Program-made: the position numbers and the translations under genes | Source of the DNA: Erysipelotrichaceae bacterium | Lineage (GTDB): Bacteria; Bacillota_I; Bacilli_A; Erysipelotrichales; Erysipelotrichaceae | Reading direction: 5' to 3' | Length of the DNA stretch: 31,189 bases | Assembly (NCBI GenBank): GCA_003520745.1 | Contig: DOUE01000043.1 | Location: 1 to 31,189 of the forward strand | In this document: piece after piece, positions 14,922 to 23,230 of the stretch | Position numbering within the stretch: position 1 is the stretch's first letter | Layout: each line of letters begins with the position of its first letter | The notes under the pieces: model-generated | Told to the model about the DNA's origin: nothing | Database searches by the model: none | The model's input: only the letters and a program-made list of their open reading frames with translations

Positions 14922-16434
14922 ATCGTATCACGGTGATGTTGTCCTGATGGACGACACGATAACGCTTATGTTTCTGGATGGTTTCCGCCAGGATCTCGGC
15001 CATGTCGCGATTGATTTCACTCACCGTCGGTAGGGAAGGGATCATCATGAAATCACCGCCCCCGACCGCCCGGTAGTTGTTCATGACGATCGTAAAAATA
15101 TCGCTTTCCGATACGATTTTCCCCTTGTATCGAAGGTCTTGGATCCGTGATCCGATGGGGTTGGAAACGTTGATCGTATAGTCGACACCGTCGACCATGT
15201 CGTAGTTGAAATGCTGGGGCTTGGGTTCGTCATACTGCGGATTGACGATGATTCGGTCATCGCGAAGACTGAAATACTCGGCGCACTTCTCCAGAAACTG
15301 CTTCAACGTTTTGCCGTCGATCTGTTTGACGACCAGAGTGTTGGGGTAGATGTAGGTCGAGACGATGTCGCGCATCGTGATGTCCGGATTGAAACCAGTG
15401 GTGTTGTTGAAGAGGGCGACCGCGCTGAGTTGGGCATGCGAGACTTCGAGTTGGACTTGGTTGATGAAACTGACCAAGGGATGTTTATGAAGACGCGCCA
15501 AGAACGAGTCGTCCACCTTCAGTGAAGGTCCTTCCACGGATCCCAAGGGCTGGTCCAGCCATTTCTGGGTTTCAATCTCGATCGGTCGGGCGATCTCTTC
15601 GATCGCTTCGTCACGCTCGAAGGCATCCATCGGGATGATTCTTGCGGTGCATTTCACATCCAGGTCGAAATCGATCGTGATTTCGACGAACTCCTTCGCG
15701 TTGAAGGTGGATTGGGTCACCAAGGTTTGATTGATTTCCGCAACGAAAGATCGGTGTTGATGCCCCGTGATCAAGACGTCGATCCCATCCAGGCAAGCCA
15801 GAACGTATCCGACGTTTTCACCCGTCGGACGTTCGGTCGATGATCCGCTATGGGGATCACGCTCCAACCCCCCGTGATACATCACCACCACCGCGTCCGC
15901 ATAAGGACGAAGCCGGGCGATTTCCTTCCTGACGGTTTCGATCGGATCAAGGAACGTCAGATTGCGGATATGCGCGGGTTTCTCCCAATGCGGGACGTAA
16001 TCGGTGCAGACACCGATCAAGGCCACGAATTTATCGCCTGCGGTCCGAATCAGTTTACTGTGTCCGATACTCGACTCATGATCCAGGATGTTTGATGTAA
16101 GGCATGGTGCGACTAAATCGCGTAAATATCGGCGGTATACTTCATGACCGAAATTGAAGTCGTGGTTGCCCAGATTCACCGCATCGTAGCCGATATGGTT
16201 AAGGATTTGACTCAATAAATGTTTGTGCGGGGTTTTGTTCGCCACGGTCAAAAGCGGGGTTCCCTGCAGGATGTCCCCGTTATCAAGAACCAAGGTTTCA
16301 CCCTTCGATCTGTATTCTTTTACCGCGCTCGAAAAGCGGGATAAGCCTAAGCCTAGGGTCGAACCATCCGCATAGCTGTGTGCGTACACACAACCGTGGA
16401 CATCGGTCGTTGCGAGAATCATCAGTTTTTCCAT
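14920..16434 (-). CDS. Bifunctional metallophosphatase/5'-nucleotidase, cytoplasmic type
   Basis: A 504-residue protein of the UshA/YfkN/YunD family. The N-terminal calcineurin-like domain carries the two-metal site: DVHG (Asp11, His13), DNGD (Asp54), GNHDF (Asn90-His91-Asp92), a YHGG histidine and GHQHRS. The C-terminal 5_nucleotid_C domain (about 315-470) ends in NNYRAVGGGDFMM, the nucleoside-stacking loop. Unlike periplasmic or wall-bound members it has no signal peptide, lipobox or LPxTG anchor; it starts MEKLMILATTD right at the first strand. It is therefore probably cytoplasmic, like YunD. Likely substrates are nucleotides or cyclic nucleotides. It has its own good promoter and converges on the nitroreductase. 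Confidence 0.93.
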   Translation of the reverse strand: MEKLMILATTDVHGCVYAHSYADGSTLGLGLSRFSSAVKEYRSKGETLVLDNGDILQGTPLLTVANKTPHKHLLSQILNHIGYDAVNLGNHDFNFGHEVYRRYLRDLVAPCLTSNILDHESSIGHSKLIRTAGDKFVALIGVCTDYVPHWEKPAHIRNLTFLDPIETVRKEIARLRPYADAVVVMYHGGLERDPHSGSSTERPTGENVGYVLACLDGIDVLITGHQHRSFVAEINQTLVTQSTFNAKEFVEITIDFDLDVKCTARIIPMDAFERDEAIEEIARPIEIETQKWLDQPLGSVEGPSLKVDDSFLARLHKHPLVSFINQVQLEVSHAQLSAVALFNNTTGFNPDITMRDIVSTYIYPNTLVVKQIDGKTLKQFLEKCAEYFSLRDDRIIVNPQYDEPKPQHFNYDMVDGVDYTINVSNPIGSRIQDLRYKGKIVSESDIFTIVMNNYRAVGGGDFMMIPSLPTVSEINRDMAEILAETIQKHKRYRVVHQDNITVIR

Positions 16435-16449
16435 CGTATCACCGTATCC

Positions 16450-16478
16450 ATTATACCGTGAACCGGGATTCTATCCAA
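16450..16478 (-). promoter_or_regulatory. Promoter for the 5'-nucleotidase
   Basis: On the minus strand TTGGAT (16473-16478), a 17-base spacer and perfect TATAAT (16450-16455), 15 bases before the start codon. The 5' leader would be very short, about 10 bases or less. Confidence 0.75.
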
Positions 16479-16488
16479 ACATGGAGTC

Positions 16489-16517
16489 TGTTTTTTTATG
16501 CCCGGTCTTGCTATAAT
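16489..16517 (+). promoter_or_regulatory. Extended -10 promoter for the GNAT-NUDIX/MFS operon
   Basis: TGCTATAAT (16509-16517) is a full extended -10. The 17-base-spaced -35 position reads TGTTTT. Thirteen bases around the box (16508-16520) are identical to those of the riboswitch promoter at 29046-29058. Confidence 0.72.
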
Positions 16518-16537
16518 GACCAAAAGGGGTGGGAGAG

Positions 16538-17581
16538 ATGGATAAACGGACACTGAGATGTAAAATACGCTCATTTAGAGTCATGGACGCCGAAGATGTC
16601 CATGCTTTCGCGTCGTTGCCGGAAGTCGCCTATGCGGCGAATTTCCTGCCGCATCGCTCGATTACGATCACCCAGGAAAACATACGGCGCTGGATGCAGG
16701 TCGACGATATCTTCGCGGTCGAGTTGATCGAAGAAGAGAAAGTGATCGGAGCGATTTCGTTTCGCCCCGATGCCCTTTCTCCCGCGGGGTGGTATAAAAT
16801 CGGATATACCTGCCATCCGGCGTATCAGGGAAAAGGATATATGACCGAGGCGCTGCGCAAGGTCATGGATCATCTCGTCTATGAAAAGGAAGTGCCGGGT
16901 GTCGCGTTGCATATTTTCATCGACAATCTTCCTTCGCTTCGGTTGGCTTTACGATGCGGATTCAAGCCAAGCGGGGATCGGACCACCAAGCAACGTTTCG
17001 ACGGGAAAACCGTCGTGGAAGAAACATTCAGGCAGACACGGGAGGAGTACCAAAGTCGTTTCGAAGGGAAGTGGCTGGGTGAGATTCGATCGAGTATAAA
17101 AAGGGATGTACAGGAATCCCGGATCATCCGCCGGCATGCGGTTCGCGGGATCGTCCGTCGAAACGACAAGATTCTCCTGATTCAATCGTCGCTGAAGGAT
17201 GTGAAGTTCCCGGGTGGAGGGATCGAAGCGGGAGAGTCGATCGAAGAAGCATTGAAGCGGGAAATAAAGGAAGAAAGCGGGTATACGGTCGATAAAATCG
17301 CAAGACATCGCGGATACATCGAAGAATGGACCGACGCGTTTGAAAGCGACGAGCATGTTTTCGCCATGCGTTCGGATTTTTATGATGTGATGATCATAGA
17401 GAAACAAGATGCGTTGAAACTGGACGACTATGAAGCCGAGTTGGGGTTCCATCCGGTCTGGCTGACGATCGACGAAGCCCTGCAGGCGAACATGGGTTGT
17501 CTTTCCCCGAAACGATGGACGAAGCGGGATACGAAAATCCTGGGGATAATGAAACATGAGTGGGAGAACGGCGATGCGTGA
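16538..17581 (+). CDS. GNAT acetyltransferase-NUDIX hydrolase fusion protein
   Basis: One 347-residue frame joins two enzyme domains. Residues 5-170 form a RimJ/RimL-type GNAT domain with the acetyl-CoA loop HPAYQGKGYMTEALRKVM (93-110) and IDNLPSLRLALRCGF. Residues about 195-340 form a NUDIX domain with a complete box: Gly227, Glu233, then REIKEESG at 241-248, matching GX5EX7REUXEEXG. I see no frameshift, and the linker (about 172-194) is charged. The ATG at 16538 has AAGGGG 8 bases upstream; a GTG at 16529 would overlap that site. NUDIX enzymes cleave nucleoside-diphosphate-linked compounds and GNATs move acetyl groups, so one pathway could hold both, but no substrate is evident. It overlaps the next gene by 8 bases. 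Confidence 0.9.
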   Translation: MDKRTLRCKIRSFRVMDAEDVHAFASLPEVAYAANFLPHRSITITQENIRRWMQVDDIFAVELIEEEKVIGAISFRPDALSPAGWYKIGYTCHPAYQGKGYMTEALRKVMDHLVYEKEVPGVALHIFIDNLPSLRLALRCGFKPSGDRTTKQRFDGKTVVEETFRQTREEYQSRFEGKWLGEIRSSIKRDVQESRIIRRHAVRGIVRRNDKILLIQSSLKDVKFPGGGIEAGESIEEALKREIKEESGYTVDKIARHRGYIEEWTDAFESDEHVFAMRSDFYDVMIIEKQDALKLDDYEAELGFHPVWLTIDEALQANMGCLSPKRWTKRDTKILGIMKHEWENGDA

Positions 17582-18755
17582 GAGATCGATGAGAAATGCG
17601 TTGCATCGGAACATCGATGTGACGTATCTATTTGAATTCGGAAAAAACATGGGCTTTACCCAAGCGATTTGGGTGACCTATCTCGCCTACAAAGGATTGA
17701 CCTTGGTTGAAATCGGTTTGTGCGAGAGTGTGTTCCATCTCACGTCGATGGTGATGGAATTGCCGACGGGGATGATCGCGGACCTTTACGGACGTAAAAT
17801 CAGCCGCTTGTTGGGCATCGTCTCCAACCTGATTTATCTTTTCCTTTTGATTTTCGTCGACAACGTCGCCATGGCGTTTGTCGCCTTCGTGTTCGCCGCC
17901 TTATCCTACAACCTTGAATCCGGCGCGGATACCGCGCTGATCTACGACAGTCTTTTGGTCAACAACGCTACCGAATCGTTCACGAAGATCCAAGGCCGTC
18001 GCGAAGTCATCCTCCAATCTGCGTCGCTGATCGGGGTGGTGGTCGGGGGGGTGCTGGCGGACATCGACTACAACCTTGCGATCTTCGCATCCATCGGCTT
18101 GGCGGTGGTCGTTTTTGGCATCGGGACGCGGTTCACGGAAGCCCCTTACCCAAAAGACCAATCGAAATTCACCAAGGCGTTTGCGAACCAGTTCATGAAA
18201 CCTTGGAAAATGGTGAAGGAACAACCCGAGTTGGTTTTCCATATGGTGTTGGTCGCCGTCGTCTTGTCGGCCGTGACGACGACGCATTACTATGCGACCG
18301 CCTATTTCAAATCGCAAGGGTTCTCTCTGACCTTGATTTCGATCTTCCTGGTATTGCAAGCCGTCGGGGCGATCACCGGGGGTTTGGTCGCGGATCGGTT
18401 AAAAGTACGGTTCAATGAAGAATTTCTCTTCGGTGTTTTTCCGTTTTTGATCGCAATGGCGGTCGCAATGATCCCGACTCCTCTGTTTGTGGTTTCCTTG
18501 TTCTTGATGGGATTGGCGGACTCCGTGTTGTATGTCGTGCTGACCAACTTGATCAACCATCGCATTTCCAGCGACCAGCGCGCCACGATCCTCTCGTTGA
18601 ACAGTATGTTTTTCAGTATTATCATGATCGTCCTCTTCCCGGTTTTCGGGATGTTCGGGGATCGGTTCGGCTTAGATCGGTCGTTTTATGTCCTTGCCAT
18701 CCTGATCGGAATCGTCGCGCTTTTGAATCGGATGAAAATACGCGCCAAGCGTTGA
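17574..18755 (+). CDS. Major facilitator superfamily transporter
   Basis: A 393-residue, 12-helix MFS transporter. The loop 2-3 signature appears as GMIADLYGRKISRLLG, and the second half carries a matching GGLVADRLKVRF. The N-terminus is short and cytoplasmic. Three in-frame ATGs are possible (17556, 17574, 17589); I prefer 17574 because GGGAGA (17562-17567) is 6 bases before it. The start lies within the end of the GNAT-NUDIX gene, so translation is probably coupled. This kind of MFS is often annotated as drug efflux, but the substrate is unknown. No terminator is seen between it and the promoter of the following aminotransferase. Confidence 0.88.
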   Translation: MRERSMRNALHRNIDVTYLFEFGKNMGFTQAIWVTYLAYKGLTLVEIGLCESVFHLTSMVMELPTGMIADLYGRKISRLLGIVSNLIYLFLLIFVDNVAMAFVAFVFAALSYNLESGADTALIYDSLLVNNATESFTKIQGRREVILQSASLIGVVVGGVLADIDYNLAIFASIGLAVVVFGIGTRFTEAPYPKDQSKFTKAFANQFMKPWKMVKEQPELVFHMVLVAVVLSAVTTTHYYATAYFKSQGFSLTLISIFLVLQAVGAITGGLVADRLKVRFNEEFLFGVFPFLIAMAVAMIPTPLFVVSLFLMGLADSVLYVVLTNLINHRISSDQRATILSLNSMFFSIIMIVLFPVFGMFGDRFGLDRSFYVLAILIGIVALLNRMKIRAKR

Positions 18756-18762
18756 AGTCCGT

Positions 18763-18791
18763 TTGACACAGTCTACCCCCTATGGCATAAT
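18763..18791 (+). promoter_or_regulatory. Promoter for the aminotransferase operon
   Basis: A perfect TTGACA (18763-18768), a 17-base spacer and CATAAT (18786-18791), 25 bases before the start codon. This is the closest -35 match to consensus in the window. Confidence 0.85.
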
Positions 18792-18816
18792 CAAAGATAT
18801 TGTAAGGAGAGATACG

Positions 18817-19968
18817 ATGAAAGAGAGATTCAACCGTCAAGTCACAAACATTCAATTCAGCGGGATCCGCTCTTTTTCTGAGGAAGTCTCCAAAGTGGAA
18901 GGGATCATTTCGATGACGATCGGTGAGCCGGAATTCGCGACCGAGCAAATCATCAAGGATGCGGCGATCGAAGCGCTTAACCGCGATTTCACCCATTATC
19001 CGCCTTCGGTCGGATTCCTGGACCTGCGTCGTAAAATCGTTGAGTTCGAAAAAGAAAAGCATGGACTCACGTACGATGTTTCCGAAGTCGTCATCACCAA
19101 CGGTGCGACCTCCGGCTTGGCCGCCGTGTTCATGGCGTTATTGAACCCGGGGGACGAGGTCATCATCCCCGAACCGATGTATGTCGCCTATGCACCGATG
19201 ATCGCTTATTGCCAAGCGAAACTGGTGTCGTTTGATACATCATCCGAGGATTATCAGATCGATGAAGCGAAACTTCGCGCTTGTGTAAGTGAACATACGA
19301 AAATCCTGGTGTTGACTTCGCCGAACAATCCGACCGGATGCGTCTATACGCAAGAGAGCATCGATGCGATCGCCCGGGTCGCGAAAGAATACGGGTTCTT
19401 CGTCCTTAGCGACGACGTCTATAACCAGTTGGTTTATTTGGATCATCTTCCGACGATCCATGATCATACGGAGCTACGCGACCAGATCATCATTGCGCAA
19501 AGCCTCTCCAAGCCCTATGCGATGACCGGTTGGCGCATCGGATACCTGTTGGGTGAAACGTCGGTGATTCGTGAGATCGCCAAGATCCACCAGTATCTGG
19601 TGACGGGGATTTCCAGCATTTCCCAAAAAGCGGCGATCGCCGCGTTGGATACCGATCCGACCAGGGTGCGTGAAATCTATCGTCGTCGCAAAGCCTTTGC
19701 GATGAAGAGGTTTCAGGAAATGGGTCTGCCGTGCGTCGAACCGCAAGGGGCGTTCTATCTCTTCCCGAACATTTCCGAATTCAAGATGGATTCGTTGGCC
19801 TTCTGTCGCAAAGCGGCCTATGAATACAAAGTGGCGTTGGTGCCGGGGGTCTACTTCGGAAGATCCGGCGATACCAACATCCGGATTTCTTTCGCATGTA
19901 AAGAAGAGGAATTGAAGGAAGGGTTGAACCGACTTGAGAAAATGATCCGCGATCTGCGGGGAAACTAA
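18817..19968 (+). CDS. PLP-dependent aminotransferase class I/II (AspC/PatA-like)
   Basis: A 383-residue fold-type I aminotransferase. Key parts are SMTIGEPEFAT (32-42), HYPPSVGFLDLR (60-71), VITNGATSGL (92-101), SPNNPTG (168-174, including the carboxylate-contacting Asn), LSDDVYNQLVY (197-207, Asp200) and the PLP-binding Lys232 in SLSKPYAMTGWRIGY. It resembles Bacillus PatA and broad aspartate/aromatic aminotransferases; the donor is not fixed by sequence. The ATG at 18817 has TAAGGAGA at 18803-18810. It heads an operon with two small membrane proteins: its stop TAA directly abuts the next ATG. Confidence 0.92.
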   Translation: MKERFNRQVTNIQFSGIRSFSEEVSKVEGIISMTIGEPEFATEQIIKDAAIEALNRDFTHYPPSVGFLDLRRKIVEFEKEKHGLTYDVSEVVITNGATSGLAAVFMALLNPGDEVIIPEPMYVAYAPMIAYCQAKLVSFDTSSEDYQIDEAKLRACVSEHTKILVLTSPNNPTGCVYTQESIDAIARVAKEYGFFVLSDDVYNQLVYLDHLPTIHDHTELRDQIIIAQSLSKPYAMTGWRIGYLLGETSVIREIAKIHQYLVTGISSISQKAAIAALDTDPTRVREIYRRRKAFAMKRFQEMGLPCVEPQGAFYLFPNISEFKMDSLAFCRKAAYEYKVALVPGVYFGRSGDTNIRISFACKEEELKEGLNRLEKMIRDLRGN

Positions 19969-20451
19969 ATGAAACCGGTCAAAGAGGCGATCACCGGTTT
20001 GATCGCGATCCTTTACGGCCATGCGGTGTTGGGCATGATCCTGATGGGATGGACGATCGTCATACCGATTCTATGGCAAAATCCGTCTTGGATCCATGTG
20101 TTGATCGCTTTTCTTCTTCCGTTCTTGCTTTATGGCATCGTCGGGTTCATCATCGCACGGTTCGCTCGACACCTGTCCAACCTCAACTACGGTTCGTTGA
20201 TCTATCTTGTCCTCTTGTGGATCGGATTCGGCGTTTCGATCTATCTCCATGGTGAAGGGAAAAAGGGCGTGGTTGGCATTTATACGCTGGTTAATTATCC
20301 GATCGCCGCGTTTTATCGAAACGCGCCGGACTACGATCTGTTGACCGGATTGGCATTTACGGGAAGTTGTTTCTTGGCTTACTTCGGGTTGATCGAAGGA
20401 TTCGCGTTTCAACGCAAGATCCTCGCTCGCCGGGAAGGGGAAAAACGATGA
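19969..20451 (+). CDS. Four-helix membrane protein of unknown function
   Basis: A 160-residue hydrophobic protein with helices near 8-36, 42-65, 74-94 and 124-145 and a basic C-terminal tail (KILARREGEKR). The start ATG immediately follows the aminotransferase stop with no base between, and GGGGA in the end of that gene serves as ribosome site. Its own stop overlaps the next ATG (ATGA). I recognise no family. The strict coupling suggests it is made together with the aminotransferase, but no functional link can be read from sequence. Confidence 0.8.
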   Translation: MKPVKEAITGLIAILYGHAVLGMILMGWTIVIPILWQNPSWIHVLIAFLLPFLLYGIVGFIIARFARHLSNLNYGSLIYLVLLWIGFGVSIYLHGEGKKGVVGIYTLVNYPIAAFYRNAPDYDLLTGLAFTGSCFLAYFGLIEGFAFQRKILARREGEKR

Positions 20452-20798
20452 GTTCGAAAACATTCAACAATCTGGTTCCGTTATTCGTGATCATCCTGGG
20501 CGGATGGTTCGTCCGTTTCAGCGAAGTGTTCACCAAAGGGTCGTTCTTCGATACGGTCACGACGCTTCTGATCATCGCGACCTTGTTTTACTTCGGGATC
20601 CGGATGAATCTCAATAAAAAACGAAACGACGCGTGGTTTAAGAAACTCGTCATTTCGCTGGTTTTGGCATTGTTGGTGATGCTGCGTCTGGGAGTGGTCG
20701 TCCATGAATTGGTTCCGGATATCCTCTATTGGTTCGCCTTGGATGGATTCACCCAGAACATCCTGATCGTTTATCTGGGATGGCAATTCTTCGCTTAA
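20448..20798 (+). CDS. Small three-helix membrane protein of unknown function
   Basis: A 116-residue protein with helices near 8-25, 34-51 and 65-86 and a possible fourth, less clear segment at 100-115. A charged patch (NLNKKRNDAWFKK, 54-66) lies between helices two and three, so that loop is probably cytoplasmic. The ATG at 20448 overlaps the stop of the preceding gene and has GGGAAGGGG upstream; longer in-frame readings start inside that gene and lack a site. No family recognised. Its TAA overlaps the TAA of the convergent yggS gene in the palindrome TTAA, and no terminator lies between them. Confidence 0.8.
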   Translation: MSSKTFNNLVPLFVIILGGWFVRFSEVFTKGSFFDTVTTLLIIATLFYFGIRMNLNKKRNDAWFKKLVISLVLALLVMLRLGVVVHELVPDILYWFALDGFTQNILIVYLGWQFFA

Positions 20799-21424
20799 CG
20801 CTCACCGAAGATCAGCGTCCCGATCCGAATCATCGTCGCGCCTTCTTCAAGGGCGATTTGATAATCGTGACTCATCCCCATCGAACATTCCTGAAACGAA
20901 GGAATGTTTTTTTGTATCCCGACCTGGATCGATTTCGCTTCCTTGAACGCTTCCCGTATCCTTTGATGATCATCGGTGGTCGGACCAATCACCATGACTC
21001 CCCGTAACGTTGCATACTTGCATGACACAGCTTCCTTGAGGAAACTTTCGATTTCCTCTCTTTTCAGCCCCGTTTTCGAAGCTTCACCGGTCAGATTGAT
21101 CTGCATTAAGACATGGACCGGCTTGTTGATCTTCGCCGACTGTTTCTCGATCTCCTTCAGTAGTTTCACGGAGTCGACGGAATGGATCCACGAAGCGACG
21201 TCGACCACATCCTTCACCTTATTGGTTTGAAGGTGCCCGATGAAATGCCAGGCGACCCCATCGATCCGTCCTGCTTTTTCCTTGAGTTCCTGCGCTTTAT
21301 TCTCCCCGAAGTCACAAAAACCCAAGGCATGGACCTCGCGGATCCGTTCGATCGGATGGGTCTTGCTGACCGCGACCACCGTCTTTAACAAAGGATACTG
21401 TTGCTTCAGTTCGTCGACGTTCAT
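20795..21424 (-). CDS. yggS: YggS/PROSC family PLP-binding protein
   Basis: A 209-residue single-domain TIM-barrel PLP carrier involved in keeping PLP levels and amino-acid/keto-acid balance steady. PLP-binding Lys21 lies in VVAVSKTHP; other family marks are FGENKAQEL, WHFIGHLQTNK, HSVDS, MQINLTGEASKTGL, MGMSHDYQIAL and TMIRIGTLIFGER. The protein is a little shorter than typical members (about 230), mainly at the N-terminus, where the usual helix before the barrel is trimmed. I start it at 21424, with AAGGA just upstream; the frame extends further to 21487 without a site. It is the only non-enzyme among several PLP proteins here. Confidence 0.94.
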   Translation of the reverse strand: MNVDELKQQYPLLKTVVAVSKTHPIERIREVHALGFCDFGENKAQELKEKAGRIDGVAWHFIGHLQTNKVKDVVDVASWIHSVDSVKLLKEIEKQSAKINKPVHVLMQINLTGEASKTGLKREEIESFLKEAVSCKYATLRGVMVIGPTTDDHQRIREAFKEAKSIQVGIQKNIPSFQECSMGMSHDYQIALEEGATMIRIGTLIFGER

Positions 21425-21472
21425 TATGAATCCTTCTTTCTTCTCTATGATATCCCAAATCGGCTTGAATAT

Positions 21473-21480
21473 GCTACACT
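21473..21480 (+). promoter_or_regulatory. Probable extended -10 for the alpha-glucosidase
   Basis: TGCTACACT read across 21472-21480 is an extended -10 like others in this window, 22 bases before the glucosidase ATG. No good -35 is seen. Confidence 0.45.
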
Positions 21481-21501
21481 GAAACAAAGGCGGTACGGGT
21501 T

Positions 21502-23181
21502 ATGCGCAAAAAAATTATGAATTCGCTCGTATATCAAATCTGGCCACGTTCGTTTCAAGACTCGAATCACGACGGGATCGGCGACATCAACGGGATACGG
21601 AGCCGGTTGGATTATCTGGCTTCGTTGGGCGTCGATATGATTTGGCTTTCACCCGTCTTTACCTCCCCGGATGTTGATTTCGGTTATGACATCAGTGATT
21701 ATCGCGATATCAACCCGGTGTTGGGAACGATGGAAGACTTTGATCTTTTAATCCAGGAAGCCAAAGATCGAGGTATCGGCATCATGATGGATCTTGTGGC
21801 CAACCATACTTCCGACCAGCATGAATGGTTTAAGAAAGCGATGGAGGATAAAAAGTCGCCCTATCGCGATTATTACCTCTTTCGTAAAGGGAAGAACGGG
21901 AAGGAACCCAACAACTGGCTTGGGCTTTTCGGGGGGAGCGCATGGCGCAAGGTCGAGGGTGACGAGTATGTCCTGACGCTTTGGGCACCCCAGCAGATCG
22001 ATTTGAACTGGCGCAACCCGAAAGTACGGCATGAAATCTACGAAATCATGCATTTTTGGTTGAAGAAGGGGATCAAAGGGTTCAGGATGGACGTGATCAA
22101 CGCAATCGGGAAGCATCCGGATTTTCCGGACAAGAACCCGGGGAAGAAAGGCTATCAGTTCGCCGACGATTTGATCGTCAGCCGGCCCGAGGTCGATGAT
22201 TATCTCAAAGAGATGCATGAGGAAGTCCTATCCAAGTACGATGGGCTGTATTTAGGCGAAGGGATGCTGATGACCAAGGAAGCCGCGAAGCGGTTTTGCG
22301 GTGAAACGACGAACGAACTGGACCTCATGTTCCAATTCGAGCTTGCCCTGATCGATTGCGGACCGTTGGGGAAGTTCGACTTCCGCAAACTCTACCGCTG
22401 GTCGATCCCGGAATTCAAGAAAATCTACATCGACTGGCAGTTGGATGCCCAGAAGAACCATTATTGGATCGCCAATTACTTAAGCAACCACGACCAACAG
22501 CGGGCTGTGTCCCATTATGGCGATGACAAGAAATATCATAAAGAAAGCGCGAAAGCCTTGATTACGTCGATCTTGTTCGCCCGCGGTACGCCGTTTCTCT
22601 ATCAAGGTGAGGAAATCGGGATGACCGATCTTGCGTTCGAGAGGGAAGAGTGGCAGGATTTCGAAGCGAAAAACATCTACGGACAACTGCAGTCGATGAT
22701 GCATGTACCGGCGTTCTTGGCGGAGAAGATCGTGAAGAGGAAAACGCGGGACAATGCGAGGACGCCGGTCCAATGGTCCGATAACGCCTATGCGGGGTTC
22801 AGTACGGTGAAACCCTGGATCAAACTGAATCCGAACTATCAGAAGATCAACGTGGAAGCGCAGGAAAAAGATCCGAATTCGATCTTGAACTTTACGCGGC
22901 GGGCCAATCTGTTGCGTAAATCCAAGGATCTGTTTACGTTTGGGATTTTCGAACCCATACTGCAGGATCACCGCGAAATCTTGGGGTTCATCCGCAAAGA
23001 CGACAACGAAGCCTATCTTGTCCTGATCAACCTCACCAACAAGCCCTCGACCTTGGAACTGAAGGAAGAATGGTGCGGGGAGACCATATTACAGAACGTC
23101 TACAATCCGCAACCTTTGGTGAAGAAGATGGTTTTCATGCCCTTCGAGGCAAGAGTGGTGAAACTTAGTCAAAGGATTTGA
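21502..23181 (+). CDS. GH13 alpha-glucosidase (oligo-1,6-glucosidase type)
   Basis: A 559-residue glycoside hydrolase of family 13, most like the oligo-1,6-glucosidase/sucrase-isomaltase-like subgroup. The catalytic nucleophile is Asp197 in GFRMDVINAIGK, the acid/base Glu253 in LGEGM and the transition-state Asp331 in LSNHDQQR. The N-terminal VYQIWPRSFQDSNHDGIGDINGI is the standard start of the barrel and includes the calcium-site type DSNHDG. There is no signal peptide, so it hydrolyses short imported alpha-glucosides in the cytoplasm. No sugar transporter is adjacent. Related enzymes include trehalose-6-phosphate hydrolase, so substrate specificity is open. An alternative start at 21517 is possible. 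Confidence 0.92.
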   Translation: MRKKIMNSLVYQIWPRSFQDSNHDGIGDINGIRSRLDYLASLGVDMIWLSPVFTSPDVDFGYDISDYRDINPVLGTMEDFDLLIQEAKDRGIGIMMDLVANHTSDQHEWFKKAMEDKKSPYRDYYLFRKGKNGKEPNNWLGLFGGSAWRKVEGDEYVLTLWAPQQIDLNWRNPKVRHEIYEIMHFWLKKGIKGFRMDVINAIGKHPDFPDKNPGKKGYQFADDLIVSRPEVDDYLKEMHEEVLSKYDGLYLGEGMLMTKEAAKRFCGETTNELDLMFQFELALIDCGPLGKFDFRKLYRWSIPEFKKIYIDWQLDAQKNHYWIANYLSNHDQQRAVSHYGDDKKYHKESAKALITSILFARGTPFLYQGEEIGMTDLAFEREEWQDFEAKNIYGQLQSMMHVPAFLAEKIVKRKTRDNARTPVQWSDNAYAGFSTVKPWIKLNPNYQKINVEAQEKDPNSILNFTRRANLLRKSKDLFTFGIFEPILQDHREILGFIRKDDNEAYLVLINLTNKPSTLELKEEWCGETILQNVYNPQPLVKKMVFMPFEARVVKLSQRI

Positions 23182-23230
23182 AACGATTGCATCGAACCCG
23201 TATCATGAAAGAAAGAAACGAGGTGCCGTG

